Source of the DNA: JAJISG01 sp964347325
GTDB lineage: Archaea > Thermoplasmatota > Thermoplasmata > RBG-16-68-12 > JAJISG01
NCBI GenBank assembly: GCA_964347325.1
Contig: CAYFYA010000017.1
Coordinates: 1-34,901, forward strand
Length of the DNA stretch: 34,901 bases
Direction of reading: 5' to 3'
This document shows positions 1-8,281 of this stretch, one piece after another; within the stretch, counting starts at the first letter, position 1, and every line of letters begins with the position of its first letter. The position numbers were made by a program, and so were the translations under genes. The notes beneath the pieces are model-generated. The model did no database searches. It saw only the letters and a program-made list of their open reading frames with translations, and had not been told where the DNA came from.

Positions 1-178
1 TCTCTGAGGATTCCGGATGCCCAAGATGCTCCGACACCCGGCCTTTCCTGCTGATTGCCTGCACCCGTCGCATTGTCACTGGCCGGAGACGCCACTGGAT
101 ATGGCGTCCGACCTAGTAGCGCGGGATACTCCAGGCTTCCCAGCATATAGCCGGATTTTGCTAAGGCAGTGCGTACCT
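1..178 (-). other. Group I intron in 23S rRNA (5' part, site L1931)
   Basis: The rRNA reads normally to U179 (E. coli U1931), then departs from any 23S sequence. The last exon bases UAAGGU (184-179) pair perfectly with an internal guide GCCUUA (167-162), ending in the U.G pair that marks a group I 5' splice site (P1). P4 is GCUG (144-141) with CAGC (53-50). P5 is GCCUG (136-132) with CAGGC (61-57), and the J5/4 AAU lies at 56-54. P6 is AGGA (49-46) with UCCU (10-7), capped by P6a CCGGGUG/CAUCCGG (41-35, 19-13). CAGAGA at 6-1 is the start of the conserved P7 (R) element. A long GC-rich hairpin extends P5 (about 75-115). P3 3', P7 3', P8, P9, any homing endonuclease and the 3' exon lie beyond position 1. 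Group I introns are known in some archaeal rRNAs. Confidence 0.88.
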
Positions 179-2140
179 ACCTTAAGAGGGTCAGAGTTAC
201 CCCCGCCGTTTACCGGCCCTTCTTCCGGTTGTACCCAGCTTTCAGGTACCGGCACTGGGCAGGCTTCAACGGCAATACACACCCTTTCGGGCTCGCTGCC
301 GCCTACGTTTTTATTAAACAGTCGGAGCCCCCTTGTCACTGCGACCAGTCACTCGCGTGGCTGGCACCCCTTCTACCAAAGGTACGGGGCTAATTTGCCG
401 AATTCCCTCGCCCGGATTACACCGACACGCCTTGGGCTTCTCACCCAGGGGCACCTGTGTTGGTTCTCGGTACGGATCCACAGGCTGACCCCAACGCCCT
501 TTTCACTGGCACCGGGGATGAGCCGAAGAGAGTATACACTCTCCCCTTCACGCTTTCACCCCCTTCTCGCCATTACGGCCCTCCGGGGGATTCGACGCTT
601 GAACATGCTGGCTAGCACGCTCGGCCTGCCCCGATGCGTCAGGCGTTGGGCAGGGGCCTGCGGAGTGCAGGAATATTAACCTGCTTCCCTTTCGACCGTC
701 TCGGTTAAGAACGGCCTTAGGACCGACTAACCCTCGGCTGACGAACATTGCCGAGGAACCCTAGCCCCTACGGCGGTACCGATTCTCACGGTACTTGGCT
801 CCTACTCCTACCAGGATCCTCGTTCGAACGCGGTCCACTTGACCTCACGGCCAAGCTTCTACCCGCGCACGACGCCTCTCTACCGGATCGCCTTTCGGCG
901 CCCTGAGGTATCGGCGGCCGACTTAGCCCCGTCCATTTTCGGTGCCCGTGGTCTCGGCGGGTGAGCTGTTACGCTTTCTTTGAAGGGTGGCTGCTTCTAA
1001 GCCTACCTCCCCGCTGTCTGAGACCATGGACGCCTTTTAGGTCACACTGAGCCGACACTTAGGGGCCTTAACCTCAGTCTGGGTTCTTCCCCTCGCGGAC
1101 GCAGAGCTTACCCCTCACGCCCTCACTCCCGGGGTCTACGGCGACGGCAGGTTCGGAGTTTGACAGGACGCCGAGGGATTTCTCCCCCTAAACGTCCAAT
1201 CCGTAGCTCTACCCCACCGTCGACCTCGCCCGAGGTCTACCTGCGAGTAGTTTCGAGAGGAACCAGCTATTCCCGGTCTAGATTGGCCTTTTACCCCTAC
1301 GCCCAGGTCATCGGAGCGATTTGCACGTCAGCACCCGTTCGGTCCTCCACCTCCCTTTCGGGAGGCTTCAACCTGCCCAGGCGTAGATCGACCGGCTTCG
1401 GGTATCCCACCAACGACTCCTGGCGAGCGCACCACGCCCCTCACCCGAAGGCTGCGGGCTCGTCGCTTTCGCTTCGGCTTCCCCCCTACGGGGTTAACCT
1501 CGCCGTTGGTCAGAACTCCCTGGCCCGTTTTTCTAAACGGAAGATGGAACGCTGCTCCACCTTGCGGCTTCTTCGCTTTCACGCCCCATCAGTCTGTAGC
1601 TGTCTGGTTTCAGGCTCTTTTCACCTCCCGACAAGGGTACTTTGCAGCCTTCGCTCACGCTACTACTGCACTATCGGTCTCGAGCTGTGTTTAGGGTTGG
1701 AAGTCCATGCCTCCCAACTTCCCGCGCGATTTCCAACGCACGGTACTCTGGATACCCCGAATCTCCACCCCAGGATACCCCTACGGGGCTATCACCCTCT
1801 GCGGCGCTCCATTCTAGAAGACTTCGAGTTCTCTGGGTGAGGAGTGCCGGGGTCCAAAACTCCACATCTCCCTGCCCTTTCAGGCAGGGATTCGGTTTGC
1901 CCTATACCCTCTTCGATCGCCTTTACTGAGGGCATCTCGATTGATTTCTCTTCCTCCGCCTACTAGGATGCTTCACTTCGGCGGGTTCCCTCTCCTTTCG
2001 GAGCGTCCCCGAAGGGACGGGAAGTCCCATTCGGCCATCGCCGGATCACAGGTTCCTTGCGCCTACCCGGCGCTTATCGCAGCTTGGCACGACCTTCATC
2101 GGCACTCGAGCCAAGCCATCCCCCAGACAGCGTAGTTAAC
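179..2140 (-). rRNA. 23S ribosomal RNA, 5' exon (partial)
   Basis: The reverse complement is large-subunit rRNA. It contains the conserved 5' region with GGATGGCTTGGCTCG (near 2120) and the block around E. coli 1900-1931 (GGTAAACGGCGGGGG, CTCTTAAGGT) next to the intron. About 1960 nt correspond to E. coli positions 1 to 1931, so there is no other large insertion in this part. The 5' end near 2140 is set by similarity to archaeal 23S starts and is approximate. The 3' third is outside the window. No 16S or tRNA-Ala precedes it; the next gene upstream encodes GINS51. Confidence 0.95.
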
Positions 2141-2239
2141 CACAAACTTACTGGCCTGACTAACGTCCAGGTCGCGTATGATCGTCTCAACGAACGCTGT
2201 GCCAGCGAGGACGATGCCCCTCCAGCGCTCTCGACACTT

Positions 2240-2263
2240 CCCCCATGAGGCATCCTCAGGGGG
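2240..2263 (-). other. Stem-loop in the 23S leader
   Basis: CCCCC (2240-2244) pairs with GGGGG (2259-2263), and GAGG (2247-2250) with CCTC (2254-2257), giving a stable hairpin in the roughly 190-nt pre-23S leader. It may be part of rRNA processing. The partner 3' flank of 23S is outside the window, so the processing helix itself cannot be checked. Confidence 0.5.
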
Positions 2264-2355
2264 TGCACTCCCGCTCCCCAACATCAACTCAGGGATGCCT
2301 TCTCTCCACCGCATTGCCCCTTGCTGAGGAGTAACATAACCAATCGACTGGCGAG

Positions 2356-2363
2356 TATATAAG
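2356..2363 (-). promoter_or_regulatory. TATA box of the 23S rRNA gene
   Basis: CTTATATA on the minus strand, the best TATA box near the rRNA, predicts a start near 2333 and a leader of about 190 nt. It shows the 23S gene is transcribed on its own rather than from a 16S-23S operon. It lies between the GINS51 stop codon and the rRNA. Confidence 0.7.
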
Positions 2364-2379
2364 GATTCTCTAGCCGCAT

Positions 2380-3030
2380 CTAATCGTTGGTCTTCAGCCT
2401 CGGTTTGATGACCTCGGCTTTGCCCTGATCGAGGAGGACCTGGGCCACCTGCTTCGGGAGGGTGACGACGTCCTCCTTCTTCAGCTCATAGGTCGTGTCC
2501 ACCCCCAGGAAGGGGGGTATGTCCTCCAGGATCCTGAGGAGCACGTGGTCCTTCTTCGGCTTGCTTCGCTTCGTTGCCCTCTCCTTCCGAGGTGCCTCCT
2601 CATGGGCCTCCTCCTTCGGCCCTCCCTCCAGCCCGAGGGCTCGACGGCGGCCTCCCTCGAGTACCTTTAGAAGGTCCCGGAAGGACTCCTCCTCCAAGGG
2701 CGTCAGTGGAGAGGCATCCACCACGGCTCCAGAGGCACTGCTGGCCGCCATCAATACCCTCTTCCTCTCCCTGTACTGGTAGATCTGATCCCTCCGCTTG
2801 AGCACCTTCTTCAGCTCGTCCCGGAGGAGGGCGGCCTTGGCGGAGTTGGGATCGAGAGAACTCTCCTCCTTCAGGTCCTTCTCGAGACCGGAGACGAGTT
2901 TCTGAACCCTTTCCCAGAAGTCGGGCTCCAAGGGAGTCAGCGCCTTTCTCTGGCTCTCCTCCCTGTAGACCTGGAGGATCCTCTCCAGAGTGATGCTTTC
3001 CTCCGCCACACCTCCCCATAGGGAAGTCAC
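2380..3030 (-). CDS. GINS complex subunit Gins51 (Gins15)
   Basis: GINS bridges MCM helicase and the Cdc45/GAN protein in the archaeal replicative helicase. The 216-aa protein has the Gins51 order: a helical A domain at residues 10-100 (RILQVYREE, then DFWERVQKLVSGLEKDL), a charged linker rich in Lys, Arg and Glu (about 128-160), and a C-terminal B domain from about 162 with the typical pattern VLLRILEDIPPFLGVD, then EDVVTLP and a final AEVI strand. The longest frame starts at GTG 3030. A TATA box at 3031-3038 sits 26 nt before GTG 3009, so a leaderless start there (VAEESITLERIL, 209 aa) is more likely. The gene is single and followed by the 23S promoter. Confidence 0.8.
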   Translation of the reverse strand: MTSLWGGVAEESITLERILQVYREESQRKALTPLEPDFWERVQKLVSGLEKDLKEESSLDPNSAKAALLRDELKKVLKRRDQIYQYRERKRVLMAASSASGAVVDASPLTPLEEESFRDLLKVLEGGRRRALGLEGGPKEEAHEEAPRKERATKRSKPKKDHVLLRILEDIPPFLGVDTTYELKKEDVVTLPKQVAQVLLDQGKAEVIKPRLKTND

Positions 3031-3038
3031 TATTTTAT
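3031..3038 (-). promoter_or_regulatory. TATA box of the GINS51 gene
   Basis: ATAAAATA on the minus strand is centred about 26 nt before GTG 3009, the usual register for leaderless starts in this window. It would lie too close to GTG 3030 to serve that start. Confidence 0.5.
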
Positions 3039-3211
3039 GATGATGCGGCGGCAGAGCCAGCTGGCATGACTGTTGTCACGTCCTCCCAGACCTTGGCCAA
3101 GCTTTAAGTCGGCCACCTCCAATGAGAACGCGGCAAGAGACGAGCTCTCTGCGCGAGACTGTTCGGTCGAGGACCGAGACCCCTTGTCCTTCGGTGCGGA
3201 AGGAGACAGCC

Positions 3212-3661
3212 GTGAGGGTGGAAGAGAGGTATGAGAGGGTCCTCGAGACCATCGAGGATCTCAGAGAGGCGAGCCTGGAGTCTCCCGTAATCGTGGAGGG
3301 AAAGAACGATCGCGAGGCCCTGAGGAACATCGATGTTCCCGGGAAGATCATCAGCCTGAATGACGGTTTACCCATCTTCGCCACCTGCGAGGAGGTGTCG
3401 CGGACGCACGAATCCGCCGTCATCCTCACGGACTGGGACCATCGGGGCGGGCAGCTGTGCCGCCTCCTCCGGGAGGGGCTCGCCGCCAACGGCGTCCGGT
3501 ATGACGTCGACCTCAGGGGGAGGCTCGCGCGCCTCTGCAGGAAGGAGGTGAAGGACGTCGAGGGTCTCGCAAAGTATGTCCACAGGATCCAGCGGGTGAA
3601 AGCTGAATCCGCAACCCCCCTCCGAAGGAGGCCCCTGCCGAGGTCACGACGTCTCCCTTAG
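3212..3661 (+). CDS. Toprim-domain protein, UPF0292 family
   Basis: This is a small stand-alone Toprim protein of unknown cellular role, a family found across archaea. From GTG 3212 it has 149 aa, the usual family size. The Toprim motifs are clear: PVIVEGKNDREAL (catalytic-type Glu29) and VILTDWDHRGGQL (Asp74, Asp76), then VDLRGRLARL and DVEGLAKYV near the end. The Shine-Dalgarno AAGGAG at 3200-3205 is well placed for GTG 3212; an in-frame ATG at 3122 would add 30 unconserved residues. The tail is short and basic. The gene is read away from GINS51 and lies before dnaG. Toprim domains bind Mg2+ and act on nucleic-acid phosphodiesters in primases, topoisomerases and RNase M5, but no substrate can be named here. 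Confidence 0.75.
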   Translation: MRVEERYERVLETIEDLREASLESPVIVEGKNDREALRNIDVPGKIISLNDGLPIFATCEEVSRTHESAVILTDWDHRGGQLCRLLREGLAANGVRYDVDLRGRLARLCRKEVKDVEGLAKYVHRIQRVKAESATPLRRRPLPRSRRLP

Positions 3662-3732
3662 GTAGTCAGTTCGCGGCGCTCGGTGCCTGCTCTTCGTGGT
3701 CCAACGGGCTCTCCATGACCACCATTTCGCAA

Positions 3733-3742
3733 CTTATAAATA
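3733..3742 (+). promoter_or_regulatory. TATA box of the dnaG operon
   Basis: CTTATAAATA predicts a start near 3763 and therefore a leader of about 120 nt before the dnaG ATG. This is unlike the leaderless genes around it and fits the strong Shine-Dalgarno found at dnaG. Confidence 0.6.
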
Positions 3743-3883
3743 TCTCCATTGAGAGTAGAAAGGCGGAAGAGCATCAGCCTTCAGATAATCACTATACTTC
3801 CTCATCATCACTCCGCGGTCGGCGGACAGCTGGGAAGGCGTAGAGTTGCCTGGAGACTCATCTGCTCTTTCAGAGGTGACAAT

Positions 3884-5137
3884 ATGGCGGTTGATCCTGC
3901 TACAACTAAGTATCTCATAAGGGCAAGACTCGAGGCTGAGGGCGTTGTCGAGAAGCCCGATGTCGTGGGAGCGGTCTTCGGTCAGACCGAAGGCCTCCTG
4001 GGAGACGAGCTCGATTTGCGCGACCTGCAGAAGAGCGGGCGTATCGGGAGGATCGAGGTCGAGGTAGGTTCTCAGAAGGGTAAGACGGAGGGCACCGTTC
4101 TGGTTCCGTCAAGCTTGGACCAGGTGGAGACCTCCATTCTGGCTGCATCCCTGGAGACCATTGACAGGATAGGTCCCTGCAAGGCGAAGATATCTGTCCT
4201 GGCGGTAGAGGACGTCCGTGTGACCAAGAGGGGCCAGGTCGTCGATCGTGCGAAGGAGATCCTGGCGGAGATGAGCCAAGGAGGGAAGGCCATCGGACTG
4301 GATCTCAAGGAAGAGGTGAGACAGGCTGTCCAGGTGTCCGAGATCGTCAGCTTTGGGGGGGAGAAACTCCCCGCAGGCCCCAACGTGGCGGACTCCGACG
4401 CCATCATTGTGGTGGAGGGCAGGTCGGACGTGTTGAACCTCCTGAAGTCCGGCATCAAGAACGCTATCGCTGTGGAGGGGACCGCAGTCCCCGACGCCAT
4501 CGTAGGTCTCGCCAAGGAGAAGGTCGTGACCGCCTTCGTCGACGGTGACAGGGGCGGCGATCTCATCCTCAAAGAGCTTCTACAGGTGGCGGAGGTCGAC
4601 TTCGTAGCCAAGGCCCCCCGAGGGAAGGAGGTGGAGGAGCTAACCCACAAGCAGATCATGAAGGCCCTCCGGAACAAGGCTCCTGCAGAGCAGTTCATGG
4701 GGGCTCCAGTAGCGCCCAAAGCGGCCAGAGTGCCGATGGAGGCGCCCGAGCGGCGCCCCTCTCCTTCCAGGGCCCCTACCAAGAAAGCCGAGCGGGCCCC
4801 TCCGAAGCCTCAGGAGGTCCGTCTGTCCCCCGAGCTCCTGGCCTACCAGGAGGAGATGCAGTCTCTCGTCGGGAGCTCGAAGGCCCGCCTCCTGACTGAG
4901 AAGAAAGGCAAGAAGACGGCGTCGAAGGAGGTGGCTGTCAGGGACCTCGTTGACACCTTGAAGAAGGGCGGTAAGGGGGTCACGGCCGTGGTCTTTGACG
5001 GGATCGTCACCCAGAGGATAGTAGATATCGCGAGCGATAATGGCGTGGAGTATGTTATAGGCATGAAATCTGGCTCAATAGTCAAGCAGCCAGCCGACGT
5101 CAAGGTGTTCACCGCGGAAGACCTGCAGGTCAAGTGA
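3884..5137 (+). CDS. dnaG: Archaeal DnaG primase-like protein
   Basis: The bacterial-type DnaG of archaea has primase activity in some species and is a subunit of the RNA exosome in others. The 417-aa protein starts with the conserved archaeal N-domain (DPATTKYLIRARLEAEG, VVGAVFGQTEGLLGDELDLR). The Toprim domain spans about 172-250 with IIVVEGRSD (Glu179) and FVDGDRGGD (Asp220, Asp222). A Pro/Lys-rich linker (about 275-330) leads to a C-terminal domain ending in VKVFTAEDLQVK. The start is ATG 3884, preceded by GAGGTG with a 5-nt spacer; the open frame runs back to TTG 3749 but that part is not conserved. The next gene overlaps its Shine-Dalgarno with the dnaG stop codon, so they form one operon. 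Confidence 0.93.
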   Translation: MAVDPATTKYLIRARLEAEGVVEKPDVVGAVFGQTEGLLGDELDLRDLQKSGRIGRIEVEVGSQKGKTEGTVLVPSSLDQVETSILAASLETIDRIGPCKAKISVLAVEDVRVTKRGQVVDRAKEILAEMSQGGKAIGLDLKEEVRQAVQVSEIVSFGGEKLPAGPNVADSDAIIVVEGRSDVLNLLKSGIKNAIAVEGTAVPDAIVGLAKEKVVTAFVDGDRGGDLILKELLQVAEVDFVAKAPRGKEVEELTHKQIMKALRNKAPAEQFMGAPVAPKAARVPMEAPERRPSPSRAPTKKAERAPPKPQEVRLSPELLAYQEEMQSLVGSSKARLLTEKKGKKTASKEVAVRDLVDTLKKGGKGVTAVVFDGIVTQRIVDIASDNGVEYVIGMKSGSIVKQPADVKVFTAEDLQVK

Positions 5138-5149
5138 GGTGTTGTCATA
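5136..5149 (+). promoter_or_regulatory. Shine-Dalgarno followed by probable AUA start
   Basis: GAGGTG (5136-5141), a 5-nt spacer and then ATA (5147-5149) reproduce exactly the arrangement at dnaG (GAGGTG, 5 nt, ATG). No ATG, GTG or TTG in the same frame lies at this distance. The first in-frame alternatives are TTG 5168 and ATG 5201. Confidence 0.5.
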
Positions 5150-6679
5150 GCCTCTGCGAAAGCCGTCTTGGATGCCCAGAGGGGCTTCTCACTGGACGAG
5201 ATGGAGACCACGGCGGACATCCTCATCCCAGCAGACCCGCTGGGTAGGGTCATCGGACAGGACGACGCCGTCAACTTGGCTAGGATTGCAGCTAACCAGC
5301 GTAGACACCTCCTCTTGGTGGGGCCGCCGGGGACGGGGAAGTCCATGATCGCCCAGGCCCTCTCCCTTCACCTTCCTCGGCCTCAACACGAGATCCGCGT
5401 GGTCCACAACCCTGAGAACCCAGAGCGGCCCATGGTGGAGGTCCGCGGTCGAGACGAGGTCCTGCAGCAGCTCGCGGAAATGAAGGGTGCGGAGGGGAAT
5501 CTCGTCGATCCCCGTGAGGCTCCGATCAACGTCGCCGAGAGGCTCGGCTACCGTTGTGTGCACTGTGGTCAGTACTCGACACCATCGGATGCCGTGTGTC
5601 CGAAGTGCGCCAAGCCCAAGGGAGTGGCCCAGAACGTGGGAAACCCCTTCGGGGATCTGCTCACCGGCATCTTTGAGGCCACCCTAGGCCAGCTGGGGAG
5701 TAGGGACAGAGTCACAACCACTCGGAAGCAGTTCGGCAAGGAGGAGGTCGTCGTCTTCGAGCGGGCGGGGGATCTGATCAAGGTGCTGGACCAGAAGGCC
5801 CTGGAGAAGAGGCGGGAGATTGAGAAGGTTAGCCCGAGAAAGGTCCTGGTCCCCCTGGATAGGAATCCCTTCCTCTTGGCCACGGGCGCAAGCGAGACGG
5901 AGCTGCTAGGGGATGTGAAGCACGACCCGTACGGGGGCCATCCGCAGCTAGGGACGGAGCCTTATGACAGGGTAGTGTCAGGGGCGATTCACGAGGCCCA
6001 CGAGGGTGTACTCTTCATCGACGAGATCCCACAGCTGGGTCCGCTTCAGCGCCACATCCTCACGGCCATGCAGGAGAAGGCCTTCCCCATAAGCGGGAGG
6101 AACCCCCAGAGCGCGGGGGCCAGCGTACGGGTGGATGGGGTGCCGTGCAACTTCATTCTGGTCGGTGCCTGTAACATCCAGGACCTGCCCTACATCCTGT
6201 CGCCTCTAAGATCGCGCGTTGTCGGTTCCGGATACGAACTCCTGGTCGAGATTTCCATGAAGGATACGGATCTGAACCGGGCCAAGATGGCTCAGTTCGC
6301 GGCGCAGGAGATCGCCATGGATGGCCGTGTGCCGCCGGCGACCAGAGACGCGGTCGTGGAGATCATCGGGGAGGGCAAGAGGAGGGCCCACGAGTACGAT
6401 GGAGCGGAGGGATCCTTGACACTTCGTCTGCGTGAGATGGGGGGCCTCATCAGGTCCGCGGGCGACATTGCCGTTACAGAGGGGAGCGATGTCATAGAGG
6501 CAGATCACATCATCAAGGCAGTCAAGGTCGCTCGCACGGTCGAGGAGCAGATCAAGGACCGCTACGGCTCCTACGAAGGCGGCATGTCTCGAGACATAAC
6601 CCAGGCTCAGAGGAGTGCCTCTCCCTACCAGTACTGGAACTACCACGATTGGGGTGGAGACCGCCGTTACATCGGCTAG
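5147..6679 (+). CDS. Lon-type AAA+ ATPase with zinc ribbon, no protease domain
   Basis: The protein is clearly related to archaeal LonB but ends after the AAA+ module. Numbered from the probable AUA start (510 aa), it has Walker A GPPGTGKS (59-66), Walker B VLFIDEI (288-294), sensor 1 VGACN (Asn343), the LRSR arginine region (355-358) and a Lon-like sensor 2 TLRLREMGGLIRSAGDIA. Where LonB has two membrane helices it has instead a soluble insert with a CxxC...CxxC zinc ribbon (Cys137, 140, 151, 154). No Ser-Lys protease domain follows; the tail is aromatic (YQYWNYHDW). It is co-transcribed with dnaG, so a role as remodelling ATPase or chaperone in replication or RNA metabolism is possible, but this is inference only. 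TTG 5168 is the conventional alternative start. Confidence 0.82.
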   Translation: MASAKAVLDAQRGFSLDEMETTADILIPADPLGRVIGQDDAVNLARIAANQRRHLLLVGPPGTGKSMIAQALSLHLPRPQHEIRVVHNPENPERPMVEVRGRDEVLQQLAEMKGAEGNLVDPREAPINVAERLGYRCVHCGQYSTPSDAVCPKCAKPKGVAQNVGNPFGDLLTGIFEATLGQLGSRDRVTTTRKQFGKEEVVVFERAGDLIKVLDQKALEKRREIEKVSPRKVLVPLDRNPFLLATGASETELLGDVKHDPYGGHPQLGTEPYDRVVSGAIHEAHEGVLFIDEIPQLGPLQRHILTAMQEKAFPISGRNPQSAGASVRVDGVPCNFILVGACNIQDLPYILSPLRSRVVGSGYELLVEISMKDTDLNRAKMAQFAAQEIAMDGRVPPATRDAVVEIIGEGKRRAHEYDGAEGSLTLRLREMGGLIRSAGDIAVTEGSDVIEADHIIKAVKVARTVEEQIKDRYGSYEGGMSRDITQAQRSASPYQYWNYHDWGGDRRYIG

Positions 6680-6684
6680 TCAGC

Positions 6685-7167
6685 CTAAGGCAGGGACCTC
6701 CACATCTTGACGCCGTCCTCTCCGTCGGTGTAGAAGCGCGGGAGGAGGTACCTGATGTGGTATCCAAGCCTCTCATAGAACCTAATGGCGCCAGCGTTGC
6801 TCTTCCTGACCTCGAGCTCGATGGAGGAAATCTTACGCGCTAGGCACCTCCTTGTGAACTCGTCCATCAGGACCGTGCCGATGCCTTGGTTGCGGTACGA
6901 CTCACGGACCGCCAGCATCAGAACTCTGGACCGACGACGAGCCGGGATGACGCCCGCTATGAATCCGATGATGGAGTCCTCCTGATGGACGACGATGAAA
7001 CCCTCAGGCCAGGCACCATGGATGTCGAGGAAGAGGGATAGGGGGTAGTCCTCCCCCAGGGCTTTCTTGGTTATCTCCTTGATGACGACAACATCCTGAG
7101 GGGAGAAATCCCTCATGCGGGACTCCCCTCGTAGGGGGACTCCATCCCGCCTGGTAGACACGGTCAT
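6685..7167 (-). CDS. GNAT family N-acetyltransferase (RimI-like)
   Basis: A single GNAT domain transfers acetyl from acetyl-CoA to an amine; the substrate is unknown. The 160-aa protein shows motif A with the acetyl-CoA loop RNQGIG after the strand VLMLAV, then motif B SIELEVRKSNAGAIRFYERLGY, the usual RimI-like ending. ATG 7167 is chosen because GGAGG stands 5-6 nt upstream; the frame extends to GTG 7206 without conservation. It converges with the Lon-like ATPase gene (5-nt gap) and diverges from the TrmG10 gene. RimI-like proteins acetylate protein N-termini, which is a reasonable guess but not shown by the sequence. Confidence 0.8.
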   Translation of the reverse strand: MTVSTRRDGVPLRGESRMRDFSPQDVVVIKEITKKALGEDYPLSLFLDIHGAWPEGFIVVHQEDSIIGFIAGVIPARRRSRVLMLAVRESYRNQGIGTVLMDEFTRRCLARKISSIELEVRKSNAGAIRFYERLGYHIRYLLPRFYTDGEDGVKMWRSLP

Positions 7168-7279
7168 ACCCTCCTCCCCATATCCGTTCCCCCTATAACT
7201 CTGCACTGTTCGTGACGCTCACCAATCGGGGAAAAGGGTGAAACCCCCACCCTCATTCAGCTTGACGGTAGAAGCGCTG

Positions 7280-8281
7280 ATGGTAGAACTTGCAGGTTAT
7301 CAACTGATTGAGCTATCGGGCGAGCATGCGAGCCTGCCCAAAGCAGATGCCCTTGGATCCGCCAAGGCGCTGGGCTCTGGACTCTCACAGGTGGTGGAGG
7401 GAGATCGCGTCCTTGCCTTCCTCCCCTCCGTCGACCCACGTGAATTGGCGTCGCGCCTTGCGCTGAGCAGGTACGTCGGCGAGGTCCTGCTCTCAGGTTC
7501 CCTGGAGAGGGTGCGCAGAGGCCTCAGGGGCATCGACCTCGGTGGCCGCTCCTTCCGGATCCGGGTTACTGACTATGCGAGAGAGTGGGACACCGTCATG
7601 CTGGAGGCGGAGCTAGGTCAGGCTCTTTCGGGCACAGGCAAGGTGAACCTTGAGAGGCCCCAGCGGGAGTTCCGTTTGGTCAGGTTGGACGGTGCCTGCC
7701 TCTACCGAGTGGACGACCGGGTGGACCGGCGAGGCTTTACGTCCAGAAAGGCCGAGAACTGCCCCTTCTTCAGACCTATCGGCCTACATCCGAAGTACGC
7801 CAGGACGTTGGTGAACTTAACCGAGGTCTCGAGGGGGGAGACGCTTCTGGACCCCTTCTGTGGCCCGGGAGGCATCCTCCTGGAGGGAGCCTCCGTCGGT
7901 GCCAGGGTCCTGGGCTCAGACCTCAGCGATGAAATGGTACAGGGCGCAAGCGAGAATTTACGGCACTTCAACCTCGCTGGGGAGTTGCGGCACTGCGATG
8001 TGGGACAGATTCCTCTGGAGTTCGGTCACGTCGACGCCATCGCCACGGACCCACCCTACGGAAGGTCCTCCGGGACCATGGGGGAAGATGTAGGGCGACT
8101 GTTGAAGAGGGCTTTCGCGGCCTTCTGCAAGGTTCTTCAGAAGGGAGGGCGCGCGGCCATCTGCCTGCCCTCTGAGGAGTACCTCGTTCTTGGCGGGAAC
8201 CGCTTCCGGCTTCACTCCTGCCACAGACTGAGGGTCCACAGGTCCCTCGTCCGTTACTTCTCCGTCTTCGAGAGGGTTTAG
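7280..8281 (+). CDS. tRNA (guanine-10-N2) dimethyltransferase, TrmG10-like
   Basis: This enzyme methylates G10 of tRNA using S-adenosylmethionine. The 333-aa protein has an N-terminal THUMP-type RNA-binding region (about 1-150), a linker with the family signature NCPFFRPIGLHPKYARTLVNL split around residues 160-180, and a Rossmann methyltransferase with the SAM loop DPFCGPGG (191-198), an acidic GSDLS strand and the catalytic DPPYG (257-261). ATG 7280 gives the usual length and begins just before the first THUMP strand; GTG 7238 is also in frame. No convincing TATA box was found. The stop codon overlaps by 4 nt the stop of the convergent site-2 protease gene. Confidence 0.85.
   Translation: MVELAGYQLIELSGEHASLPKADALGSAKALGSGLSQVVEGDRVLAFLPSVDPRELASRLALSRYVGEVLLSGSLERVRRGLRGIDLGGRSFRIRVTDYAREWDTVMLEAELGQALSGTGKVNLERPQREFRLVRLDGACLYRVDDRVDRRGFTSRKAENCPFFRPIGLHPKYARTLVNLTEVSRGETLLDPFCGPGGILLEGASVGARVLGSDLSDEMVQGASENLRHFNLAGELRHCDVGQIPLEFGHVDAIATDPPYGRSSGTMGEDVGRLLKRAFAAFCKVLQKGGRAAICLPSEEYLVLGGNRFRLHSCHRLRVHRSLVRYFSVFERV

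Noticed and set aside
17..2314. Many open frames of 60-226 codons on both strands, e.g. 17-679 and 1160-1840
   Set aside because: They lie over the 23S rRNA and its intron; the sequence is explained by rRNA and the proteins have no recognisable family.
3749..3883. N-terminal extension of DnaG from TTG 3749
   Set aside because: The conserved archaeal DnaG N-terminus begins at ATG 3884 with a good Shine-Dalgarno; the upstream part is leader.
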